A stretch of DNA of 12,802 bases from CAZOIA01 sp964579675 (GTDB lineage Bacteria > Planctomycetota > Phycisphaerae > UBA1845 > PWPN01). The stretch lies in assembly GCA_964579675.1 (NCBI GenBank), contig CAZOIA010000158.1, positions 1 through 12,802 of the forward strand. The letters are read 5' to 3'. The notes under the pieces are model-generated. The model was given only the letters and a program-made list of their open reading frames with translations, ran no database searches and was not told where the DNA came from. Both the position numbers and the translations under genes were made by a program. Positions 6,485 through 12,757 of this stretch are shown piece after piece. Positions within the stretch are counted from its first letter, which is position 1. The number at the start of each line of letters is the position of its first letter.

Positions 6485-6538
6485 CCGCTTCCTTACGGGC
6501 TCGCTACGGAGAGGGGGTCCGCTTCCTTACGGGCGCGG
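6485..6538 (-). repeat. Hairpin repeat, family 3 (two direct copies)
   Basis: CCGCTTCCTTACGGGC is repeated at 6485-6500 and 6519-6534. Read on the minus strand, 6538-6519 gives CCGC-GC-CC-GTAA-GG-AA-GCGG: a 4-bp stem, a two-by-two internal loop, a 2-bp stem and a GTAA loop of GNRA type. The left copy lacks a perfect outer stem. The plan again matches families 1 and 2, in reverse orientation. Confidence 0.55.
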
Positions 6539-6553
6539 TTCGGAAACACCTGG

Positions 6554-6579
6554 GGGCGGCGCCTTCCAACAAGCCGCCC
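6554..6579. other. GC-rich stem-loop upstream of ilvC
   Basis: GGGCGGC (6554-6560) and GCCGCCC (6573-6579) form a perfect 7-bp stem around a 12-base loop. No T-run follows on either strand, so it is not a standard intrinsic terminator. It could belong to the repeat cluster or to an ilvC leader if transcription starts upstream of it. Confidence 0.45.
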
Positions 6580-6584
6580 AAAGT

Positions 6585-6619
6585 GTCATGCACCCTGGCT
6601 TGCCGGGTGTAGGCATGAC
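6585..6619. other. Second stem-loop upstream of ilvC, with a four-base bulge
   Basis: GTCATGCACCC (6585-6595) pairs with GGGTG (6605-6609) and CATGAC (6614-6619), leaving TAGG (6610-6613) bulged. The loop contains GGCTTGCC, which can close further. The right copy of the 14-bp direct repeat (6596-6609) lies in it. A weakly T-rich stretch (TTGTCTTT, 6623-6630) follows. Weak terminator or leader structure are both possible. Confidence 0.4.
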
Positions 6620-6622
6620 GCC

Positions 6623-6650
6623 TTGTCTTTGCGCTACGGTCTGTTAGACT
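6623..6650 (+). promoter_or_regulatory. Weak candidate promoter for ilvC
   Basis: TTGTCT (6623-6628) and TAGACT (6645-6650) are separated by 16 bases, each matching consensus at four of six positions. Transcription from here would give a leader of about 80 bases without the upstream stem-loops. A small hairpin GTCT/AGAC (6639-6649) overlaps the -10 region. Confidence 0.25.
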
Positions 6651-6720
6651 ATTCGATCCGCGCGGGCTCGCGCACGCACGTGGGCCGACATGTAACATCA
6701 TAGGTGCTAACGACTTTGGA

Positions 6721-6726
6721 AAGGAG
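6721..6726 (+). promoter_or_regulatory. Ribosome binding site of ilvC
   Basis: AAGGAG lies nine bases before the ATG at 6736. It is a strong match and fixes the start. Confidence 0.8.
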
Positions 6727-6735
6727 TCAGGTACG

Positions 6736-7740
6736 ATGGCGGTCAAAATGTATTACGAGGAAGATGCTGATCTTGGCCCGCTCAAGGGCAAGAAGGTGGG
6801 TATACTCGGCTACGGGAGCCAGGGGCATGCGCACGCGCAGAACCTGCGGGACTCGGGCGTGGAGGTGATAGTAGCTGAGTTGCCGGATACGTCCAACCAT
6901 AAGCTGGCCTGTGAGCACAAGTTCAGGCCGGTCGCCGTGGCCGAGGCCACCAAGAGCTGCGACCTGATCCTCATGACGCTGCCGGACGAGATCCAGGCAG
7001 CGGTGTACAAGAAAGACATCGGCGAGCATCTCAAGGCGGGCAAGGCGATCGGCTTCACGCACGGGTTCAACATCCACTTCGGCCAGATCGTTCCGCCGGA
7101 GGGTGTGGACGTGATCATGATCGCGCCCAAGGGCCCGGGGCATCTACTCCGCAGCGAGTTTGTCAGGGGCGGTGGCGTACCCTGTCTGGTAGCGGTGGAG
7201 AAGAACACGTCGGGCAAAGCGCTTCAGCTCGCCCTGGCCTGGGGCCTGGGGATCGGGGGGGCACGGGCCGGCATCCTGGAGACGACGTTCAAGGACGAGA
7301 CGGAGACCGACCTGTTCGGCGAGCAGGTGGTGCTCTGCGGAGGAGTGACGGCCCTGATCAAGACGGCCTTCGAGACACTGGTCGAGGCCGGCTATCCGCC
7401 GGAGATATGCTTCTTTGAATGCCTGCACGAACTCAAGCTCATCGTCGATCTGTTCTATCAAGGCGGGATCAGCTACATGCGCTATAGCGTGAGCAACACG
7501 GCCGAGTATGGCGACCTGACCCGCGGGCCGAGGATCATCAACGAGGACACTCGCCGTGAGATGAAGAAGATCCTGGCCGAGATCGTCAACGGCCAGTTCG
7601 CCAAGGAATGGATCCTGGAAAGCGCCGCCGGCCGGCCCGCCTTCAACGCCTTACACAAGCAGGATCACAACCATCCCATCGAGGTCGTCGGTCGCGAGCT
7701 TCGCAGGATGATGAAGTGGATCGATTCGAAGGAGGTTTGA
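6736..7740 (+). CDS. ilvC: Ketol-acid reductoisomerase, class I (short form)
   Basis: This 334-residue enzyme carries out the second step of valine and isoleucine synthesis: Mg2+-dependent alkyl migration and reduction of acetolactate or acetohydroxybutyrate, in the cytoplasm. The N-terminal Rossmann domain has GYGSQG at 25-30. The active-site stretch has THGFN (108-112, His109) and PKGPGH (131-136, Lys132). The all-helical knotted domain carries the metal ligands Asp192 and Glu196 (DLFGEQ), and Glu228 and Glu232 (ECLHE). SNTAEYGD is at 253-260. Length is normal for class I. The cofactor loop is odd: after VIVA it reads ELPDTSN (48-54), where NADPH-dependent relatives usually have Leu-Arg and phosphate-binding serines. 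NADH preference is therefore likely but unproven. The gene stands alone, with no ilvB or ilvN beside it in the window, and ends one base from the convergent Nudix gene. Confidence 0.97.
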   Translation: MAVKMYYEEDADLGPLKGKKVGILGYGSQGHAHAQNLRDSGVEVIVAELPDTSNHKLACEHKFRPVAVAEATKSCDLILMTLPDEIQAAVYKKDIGEHLKAGKAIGFTHGFNIHFGQIVPPEGVDVIMIAPKGPGHLLRSEFVRGGGVPCLVAVEKNTSGKALQLALAWGLGIGGARAGILETTFKDETETDLFGEQVVLCGGVTALIKTAFETLVEAGYPPEICFFECLHELKLIVDLFYQGGISYMRYSVSNTAEYGDLTRGPRIINEDTRREMKKILAEIVNGQFAKEWILESAAGRPAFNALHKQDHNHPIEVVGRELRRMMKWIDSKEV

Positions 7741-7741
7741 C

Positions 7742-8155
7742 CTAACCCCGGTCTTCCAACAGCCAGTCCACAATCTGCTGGCTGGCCGGATCGAAGTCGT
7801 ATTCCCGGAGGCATGGCCGGGGCACCCAGCGGATCTCGGAGAAGTACTGATTGTGGATCTCGCTGCCCGCGCCGTCGCAGAAGAAGAACCGCCAACGGCA
7901 CAGAACGTCGTCCCACGCACGATCGAACGGCGGTTGGCTGCAGATGATGCGGACTTTCATGCCCAGCAGGCAGCGGAGCGCGCGGCCCAGCGCCGCCTCG
8001 GGTGCTTCGCCCTGGTCGATCGGCCCATTGGGAAACGTCCATAGTCCCTGGTACGGGTCGGTGGGAATCCTCGCGATCAGCGCCTCATGCGTTCCGCGGG
8101 TAATCCGTTCGATAACCGCGCCGGCCATGGCCGGTGGTGTTGGCCTTTTTGCCAT
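7742..8155 (-). CDS. Nudix-fold protein with degenerate catalytic box
   Basis: This 137-residue protein has the layout of a compact Nudix domain: AGAVIER at 11-17, GLWTFPNGPIDQGE at 37-50, a helix to 65, and C-terminal WLLEDRG. The Nudix box G-x5-E-x7-R-E-U-x-E-E-x-G-U aligns at 44-66. Gly44, Glu50, Arg58 and Gly65 are kept, but the Glu after Arg58 is Ala59 and the metal-binding Glu pair is Cys62-Leu63. Pyrophosphohydrolase activity is thus doubtful; a binding or regulatory role, or use of other metal ligands, is possible. An in-frame ATG at 8341 would add 62 residues of low-complexity Arg/Gly-rich sequence. I prefer the ATG at 8155, which has GAGGA eight bases upstream and starts at the domain edge. 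The gene is convergent with ilvC and divergent from the ABC exporter gene. Confidence 0.82.
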   Translation of the reverse strand: MAKRPTPPAMAGAVIERITRGTHEALIARIPTDPYQGLWTFPNGPIDQGEAPEAALGRALRCLLGMKVRIICSQPPFDRAWDDVLCRWRFFFCDGAGSEIHNQYFSEIRWVPRPCLREYDFDPASQQIVDWLLEDRG

Positions 8156-8163
8156 CCGGCGAG

Positions 8164-8168
8164 TCCTC
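8164..8168 (-). promoter_or_regulatory. Ribosome binding site of the Nudix gene
   Basis: On the minus strand this is GAGGA, eight bases upstream of the ATG at 8155. It supports the short start over the ATG at 8341. Confidence 0.55.
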
Positions 8169-8259
8169 ACAGAAAGGGACAATCGCCCCGGCCTCGTTCC
8201 TCCGGCGCGAGCCCCGTCGCCATGCCCGCGCCCAACTGGCCGGTCCTGAGGACTGACGA

Positions 8260-8265
8260 TATCAT
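8260..8265 (+). promoter_or_regulatory. Candidate -10 box just upstream of the ABC exporter gene
   Basis: TATCAT matches the TATAAT consensus at five of six positions and ends eight bases before the ATG at 8274. No Shine-Dalgarno precedes the ATG and no clear -35 is visible. If the box is used, the transcript would begin at or within a few bases of the start codon, making it leaderless. Confidence 0.3.
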
Positions 8266-8273
8266 ACCACCCG

Positions 8274-10451
8274 ATGCTAGCGGCAAGCAAAGTCCGTTCC
8301 CGCGAGGCGACGAGCCGCCGGCAGCGGGGCTCGACCTTCAAGCACTTCCGGCGGCTGCTGGGTTACGTCTGGCCTCACAGACGTTACCTGCTGCCTGCCA
8401 TCGGCTGCATTCTGTTGATGGCCGTGACCTTCTCGCTCAGTATCGGGTCGGTGCTGCCGGTCCTGACTGTCCTGGTTAAGCCGCAGGGCCTGCACGGCTG
8501 GGTCGACCAGCACATCGCACAAGAGCGCTTCGGTTGCGAGTTAGCCGTTTACGACCGGCTTCGCCACCGAAACGTCCCGGGGGTCCCCGGCGGCACGGCG
8601 AAGATCCGTTCGCTCAAGACTGGCTCCCCTCTGGCAGAAACGGGGCAGATCCACGAGGGCGATTTCATCCTGGCCGTCAATGGGGTGGCGGGCAATGCCA
8701 TCCGGATCTTCCGCGAGTTATCCGGTCGGCCAACGTCCTTCAGTATCCAATATCGAGCCGCCAACAGCGAGGAAGCCGGCACCGCCGCCGTGCAGGTGAA
8801 ACCCCTGGATCTGAAGTACGCCGCCCTGCGCCGTGCCGTGGCCCGGATTCCCGCGGGGGAGAGCCCCGAGCAGCGGTGGCGGACGCTGTCCGTGGTGCTC
8901 ATGCTGCTGCTGGTCGTTGTCTTCATCGGGAACGTGGCCCGGCTCTTCGCTCAGTATCTCACCGTTCTTGTCAACTCCCGGGCCATCCTCGACCTGCGCC
9001 GGCAGATGTACCGCCACGTGCTCAACCTCCCGCTGAGCGAGTTCGCCCAGAGCACCTCCGACACAATGAGTAAGTTCATCCAGGACATGAACGACATCTT
9101 CCGGGGGCTGAACAACTTCTTCCAGAAGGTCGTCGCGGAGCCGTTCAAGGCCCTCGGCGCGGTCATCTTGGCCCTGTATTTGAACTGGCAGGTGACGGTT
9201 ATCGTGATGCTCGGCGCGCCGCTGGCCGTCGTACTGTTCCGCAAGCTCGGCAAGAAGGTTCGCCGCGCAAATCGCAAGCTGCTGATCAGCTACGGGCAGA
9301 TGCTCGGCCGGCTGGAAAGCACGCTGACCGGCATGCGGGTGGTCAAGGGTTACACGCGGGAGAATCACGAACGCCGCCATCTGTTCAGGATCGACCGCCG
9401 GGTGCTCAAGCAGCAGCTCAGGATGGGCTTCATCGAGGCGCTGACCTCGCCGGTCGTCGAGATGCTCGGGTTTGTGGCGGCGGCGGGCGTGATCCTCTAT
9501 TTCGCTACCGATATCCTGCATCGCCCGGACCGGACGCCGGAGTTCATGACCATGCTCATCTGTCTCGGGGCCATCTTCGATCCGGTGCGGAAGCTGAGCT
9601 CCGTTTACCCCAAGCTCCAGCGGGCCAATGCTGCCGCCCAGCGCGTCTTCGAGCTCATCGACAGCCCAAGCGAATACGACCTGGACGCCGGCAAGCCCCG
9701 CATCGCCCCGTTGCAGCGCGCCATCGAGTTCGAGAACGTCAGCTTCACGTATCCCAACGCCAACCGCCCCGCCGTGCGTAACGTTTCGATAACGGTGAAC
9801 GCGGGAGAGATCATCGCACTGGTCGGGCCGAACGGATCCGGCAAGACGACGCTGGTCAGCCTTTTGCCGCGGCTCTTCCCCTTGGATGAGGGTCGCATCC
9901 TGATCGACGGGCAGGACATCAGCCAGGTGACGCTGCGGTCGTTGCGGGAGCAATTCAGCCTGATCACTCAGGAGTCCGTGATCTTTCCGGACACGATCCG
10001 GGCGAACATCGCCTACGGCCGGCCCGATGCCTCCCTGCCGGAGATCCAGGACGCCGCCCGCAAGGCCTTCGCGGACGAATTCATTCGCGAGATACCGGGT
10101 GGATACGACTCGCAGGTCGGCGAGCATGGGGCGACGCTGTCCGGCGGGCAGCGGCAGCGCATTGCGATCGCCCGCGCCATCCTCCGCGACGCCCCGATCC
10201 TCCTGTTCGACGAGGCTACCAGCCAGGTCGATCCGGAATCCGAACTGAAGATCCACCAGGCACTCGAGGCCTTCTTGAAGGATCGTACCGCGTTTGTGAT
10301 AGCCCACCGCTACAGCACGATCAGCGAGGCCGATCGCGTCGTGGTCATGGACGAGGGCCGGGTGGCTGCCGTCGGAACCCATGATCACCTGTTCCATTCC
10401 TGCCCGCTCTATCGCCGACTCTACGAGACCCAGTTCCGCCACGCGGGATGA
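8274..10451 (+). CDS. ABC half-exporter (MsbA-like, TMD-NBD fusion) with PDZ-like domain inserted in the first extracytoplasmic loop
   Basis: This 725-residue protein is a type IV ABC exporter half-transporter with membrane and nucleotide-binding parts fused. It would act as a dimer in the cytoplasmic membrane, exporting lipid or another amphipathic substrate. Membrane segments are visible at about 38-67, 206-228, 288-305, 306-323 and 392-412, with a less certain one at 425-440. Between the first two lies an insert of about 135 residues where exporters usually have a short loop. Residues 105-177 of it look like a PDZ domain, with TGSPLAETGQIHEGDFILAV at 116-135. The ATPase has Walker A GPNGSGKTT (518-526), Q-loop Gln566, signature LSGGQ (622-626), Walker B ILLFDE (642-647), D-loop SQVD (650-653) and His678. 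All catalytic residues are present. The ATG at 8274 has no visible ribosome binding site, and an in-frame TGA at 8247 limits extension. Substrate is unknown; its neighbour downstream is a UbiB-family gene. Confidence 0.93.
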   Translation: MLAASKVRSREATSRRQRGSTFKHFRRLLGYVWPHRRYLLPAIGCILLMAVTFSLSIGSVLPVLTVLVKPQGLHGWVDQHIAQERFGCELAVYDRLRHRNVPGVPGGTAKIRSLKTGSPLAETGQIHEGDFILAVNGVAGNAIRIFRELSGRPTSFSIQYRAANSEEAGTAAVQVKPLDLKYAALRRAVARIPAGESPEQRWRTLSVVLMLLLVVVFIGNVARLFAQYLTVLVNSRAILDLRRQMYRHVLNLPLSEFAQSTSDTMSKFIQDMNDIFRGLNNFFQKVVAEPFKALGAVILALYLNWQVTVIVMLGAPLAVVLFRKLGKKVRRANRKLLISYGQMLGRLESTLTGMRVVKGYTRENHERRHLFRIDRRVLKQQLRMGFIEALTSPVVEMLGFVAAAGVILYFATDILHRPDRTPEFMTMLICLGAIFDPVRKLSSVYPKLQRANAAAQRVFELIDSPSEYDLDAGKPRIAPLQRAIEFENVSFTYPNANRPAVRNVSITVNAGEIIALVGPNGSGKTTLVSLLPRLFPLDEGRILIDGQDISQVTLRSLREQFSLITQESVIFPDTIRANIAYGRPDASLPEIQDAARKAFADEFIREIPGGYDSQVGEHGATLSGGQRQRIAIARAILRDAPILLFDEATSQVDPESELKIHQALEAFLKDRTAFVIAHRYSTISEADRVVVMDEGRVAAVGTHDHLFHSCPLYRRLYETQFRHAG

Positions 10452-10454
10452 GGG

Positions 10455-10496
10455 GAACGATGAATGATGAACGATGAATGAGGAACGATGAATCAT
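10455..10496 (+). repeat. Tandem repeat, three 14-bp units
   Basis: Three units of GAACGATGAATGAT, with single-base differences in the second and third, run without gaps. They begin three bases after the ABC exporter stop codon. The wider stretch 10451-10520 is about 77 percent purine on the plus strand, so a third gene end in this window is followed by a purine-rich tract. The array is not coding. Confidence 0.85.
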
Positions 10497-10611
10497 GGGC
10501 GAGACGAGAACAAGAGATGAAGCGCGCAATGCGCAGCGCATGGTGGACTTGTTCCCTCAGCGACTGACCCGCGAGTCGCCCGTTCCTTTAAGGTCATCAT
10601 TCCATGTTGAG

Positions 10612-10639
10612 TTGACCCTTGGGCCGATCCGGGTATGCT
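10612..10639 (+). promoter_or_regulatory. Candidate promoter overlapping the start of the UbiB-family gene
   Basis: TTGACC (10612-10617) and TATGCT (10634-10639) are 16 bases apart, matching consensus at five and four of six positions. The -10 box overlaps the ATG at 10635. Transcription from it would start near 10646, right at the in-frame GTG at 10647, giving a leaderless message. Inverted repeat CGACT/AGTCG (10561-10578) lies upstream. Confidence 0.3.
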
Positions 10640-12359
10640 GCGGCTCGTGACCTTTCGACTGCCCAAGTCGGTTCGCAGTATCCGGCGTATAGAGACGATC
10701 GCCGCCGTCCTGACGCATCACGGGTTCGGTCACCTGGTTGACAAGCTTCATCTCGAACGTTTCGTCCCGCTGCCCAAGCGGTGGCGGCGGCCGATCTCAC
10801 CGGCACGGGAGGCGGAGACGGACGTCAATCTCGGCCGCCGGATTACCAGGGTTTGTGAAGACCTCGGACCCACGTTTGTCAAGCTCGGCCAGATCATGTC
10901 CACCCGGCCCGACCTGGTCCCGGCGGACATCATCGCCGAGTTGGTCCAACTGCAGGATCGCGTCCCCCCGTTCGACACTGCCGAAGCACGCCGGATCATC
11001 GAGTCGGACCTCGGGTGCCCGGTTGACGACCGTTTTGCCAGGTTCGAGCAGCAGCCCTTTGCCAGCGGTTCCATCGCCCAGGTGTACCGCGCGACCACGA
11101 CGGCGGCCGACGGCAAGCCGGGGCAACGCGTCGTGGTCAAGGTCAAGCGGCCCGGGATTGAAGACGTGATCCGGCTCGACATGACGATCCTCAGGTGGAT
11201 CGCCGAGGTCGCCGAAAGGCTCCTGCCCGAACTCAGCGTCTATCATCCCCAGGAAATCGTTGACGAGTTCGAGCGGACCACGCTACGGGAAATGGATTTC
11301 ATCAACGAGGCCGCCACCATCTCACGGTTCGCCGAAGCCATGGGGCACGACCCGCATTTCCGCATCCCCTGCGTTCACTGGGAATCGACCGGCCCGAGAG
11401 TCCTGACGCTGGAGGAGATCCGAGGCGTCAGCGTCCAGAAGCTACTCATCACTCCCGATCCGCGCGTCGATAACCGGCTGCTGGCCGATCGGATTGCCCG
11501 GGCCTTCCTGAAGCAGTTCTTTGAGCTTGGCATGTTCCACGCCGATCCCCATCCCGGCAACCTGCTCATTGAGCCCCCCGCCTCGGTCGGGCTGATTGAT
11601 TTCGGCCTGACCGGGCGGATCGACGATCCCAACCTCGGGCGCCTGGTGATTACTCTGGTCGGTGCCTTCAGCAAGGAGCCGGAGATCATCGTCGAAGTCC
11701 TGGCCGACATGGACATCCTTGGAGACCGCACCGACCGCCAGCAGCTTCGACGCGAGTTCTTGCAACTCATCGAGAAGTACTACGGCCTGCCGCTTCACCG
11801 CTTCGACATGCAGACGCTCTTCTACGAGATCACCGACCTCGTGCGGCGGAACGACGTCACGTTGCCCCGCGAGTTTGTCCTGTTCGGCAAGGCACTGGTG
11901 GCAGTGGGCGGCATCTGCCTCCAGCTCGATCCGGAACTGGATCTGTTGGCCCTGGTCAAGCCCAGGCTCCGGGCACTCGTGGCGGAGCGGATGGCTCCAG
12001 CCCGGCTCCTGAAGTCGGCGGCCATCTCCGGCTGGCATCTGCTGAACATTCTCAAGAGCGCCCCGGGCCAACTGCGCGATGTCTCCCGCCGGCTCGCCCG
12101 TGGGAAATGGCAGGTCAATATCCGCCACCAGAACCTCGACTACCTGGCCAACGAGATCGACCGGGCCAGCAACCGGCTCAGCTTCGCCGTGGTTATCGGG
12201 GCCATCATCATCGGCAGTTCCTGGGTGCTCGGCTCCGATAGCAACGTCGCGTTCCTGGGGGTCCCGCTGTGGGCGTTCGGCGTCGCCGGTTACCTCGTGG
12301 CCGGAATGATGGGCCTCGGGCTGGTCATCGCGATTGTCCGCGCCGGAAAACTCTCATGA
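10635..12359 (+). CDS. ABC1/UbiB/AarF-family atypical kinase-like protein
   Basis: This 574-residue protein belongs to the ABC1 (UbiB, ADCK) family of protein-kinase-like ATPases, which support isoprenoid quinone biosynthesis and lipid handling. The family's N-terminal KxGQ motif is at 83-86 (FVKLGQ). The glycine/alanine-rich loop reads ASGSIAQVYRA (143-153). The nucleotide-binding Lys is probably Lys169 (VVVKVKRPG). The EMDFINEA stretch is at 219-226. The catalytic segment is HADPHPGN at 302-309 and the metal-binding DFG at 322-324. Two hydrophobic segments close the protein (about 515-533 and 544-568), as in membrane-anchored members. All signature residues are present and the length is normal. 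There is no ribosome binding site before the ATG at 10635 or the alternative GTG at 10647, so the exact start is uncertain by four codons. No quinone-biosynthesis gene is nearby; the upstream neighbour, 183 bases away, is the ABC exporter. Confidence 0.94.
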   Translation: MLRLVTFRLPKSVRSIRRIETIAAVLTHHGFGHLVDKLHLERFVPLPKRWRRPISPAREAETDVNLGRRITRVCEDLGPTFVKLGQIMSTRPDLVPADIIAELVQLQDRVPPFDTAEARRIIESDLGCPVDDRFARFEQQPFASGSIAQVYRATTTAADGKPGQRVVVKVKRPGIEDVIRLDMTILRWIAEVAERLLPELSVYHPQEIVDEFERTTLREMDFINEAATISRFAEAMGHDPHFRIPCVHWESTGPRVLTLEEIRGVSVQKLLITPDPRVDNRLLADRIARAFLKQFFELGMFHADPHPGNLLIEPPASVGLIDFGLTGRIDDPNLGRLVITLVGAFSKEPEIIVEVLADMDILGDRTDRQQLRREFLQLIEKYYGLPLHRFDMQTLFYEITDLVRRNDVTLPREFVLFGKALVAVGGICLQLDPELDLLALVKPRLRALVAERMAPARLLKSAAISGWHLLNILKSAPGQLRDVSRRLARGKWQVNIRHQNLDYLANEIDRASNRLSFAVVIGAIIIGSSWVLGSDSNVAFLGVPLWAFGVAGYLVAGMMGLGLVIAIVRAGKLS

Positions 12360-12602
12360 CCGACCGGTTGACCGTCACCCGGCGGGCACCTCGTGGTCCG
12401 CCTGGCGGGGCAACCCCGAGCCGGCCTCAATCACAGGTCGCAACCCCGGACCGGCGAGTCGGACGCTTGACCCGTCGCCGGCAGGAATTGAACATACCCC
12501 TGACACCGCCCGCCGGAAACCGCCGACGGTTCCACCGCATCCCCGCGGCCCATTTGATACGCGCGGACGGATTAAAGCCTGGGTGTGGGCCTGGTCTTCG
12601 TC

Positions 12603-12633
12603 TTGAACGCTGCCGTCGCCGCCAAGCGTTCAA
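12603..12633. other. 9-bp perfect inverted repeat with 13-base spacer
   Basis: TTGAACGCT (12603-12611) and AGCGTTCAA (12625-12633) are exact reverse complements. No T-run follows on either strand, so it is a poor intrinsic terminator. It could be a stem-loop marking the end of the UbiB-family transcript or a regulator site for a gene further right. Confidence 0.4.
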
Positions 12634-12728
12634 CCCCCGGTGTGCTCCGTATGTCCGGTTCCCGGGCGCCTGGATTGCCTGTCCCCCGACGGTCTCGCCG
12701 GCCAGCCACATTTTTGACGAGTTTCCAT

Positions 12729-12757
12729 TTGATTTCGAGGCCATCCAATTCTACAAA
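12729..12757 (+). promoter_or_regulatory. Weak promoter-like pair near the right edge
   Basis: TTGATT (12729-12734) and TACAAA (12752-12757) are 17 bases apart, each with four of six consensus matches, in a locally AT-richer stretch. The downstream gene, if any, is outside the window. Confidence 0.2.

Larger units (their letters stand above)
6435..6546. repeat. Composite structured repeat element bounded by 10-bp inverted arms
   Basis: TTTCCGAACC at 6435-6444 is the exact reverse complement of GGTTCGGAAA at 6537-6546, giving a 112-bp bounded unit. The left arm overlaps a hairpin at 6443-6462. Inside are two direct copies of CCGCTTCCTTACGGGC (6485-6500 and 6519-6534, period 34). The second can fold with 6535-6538 into CCGC/GCGG with a CC/GG inner stem. 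The composition is mosaic and non-coding. It looks like a nested cluster of interspersed repeats, comparable in style to the family 1 repeats near 588 and 2262. Confidence 0.6.
6340..6735. other. Repeat-dense gap upstream of ilvC
   Basis: These 396 bases carry no supportable protein gene. In order they hold a 14-bp direct repeat (first copy 6369-6382), a composite structured element bounded by 10-bp inverted arms (6435-6546), a GC-rich stem-loop (6554-6579), a second stem-loop containing the other direct repeat copy (6585-6619), a candidate promoter (6623-6650) and the ilvC ribosome binding site (6721-6726). No transposase gene is present. Confidence 0.65.

Noticed and set aside
6588..6647. 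19-codon leader-peptide candidate upstream of ilvC
   Set aside because: It has no ribosome binding site and no run of Ile, Leu or Val codons, so an attenuation leader is not supported.
8156..8341. Extended start of the Nudix gene at 8341
   Set aside because: The extra 62 residues are Arg/Gly-rich and motif-free, would overlap the start of the ABC exporter gene, and the ATG at 8155 has its own ribosome binding site.
8718..10541. 607-codon open frame antisense to the ABC exporter
   Set aside because: The translation is low-complexity and matches no fold, while the plus strand has all ABC ATPase motifs.
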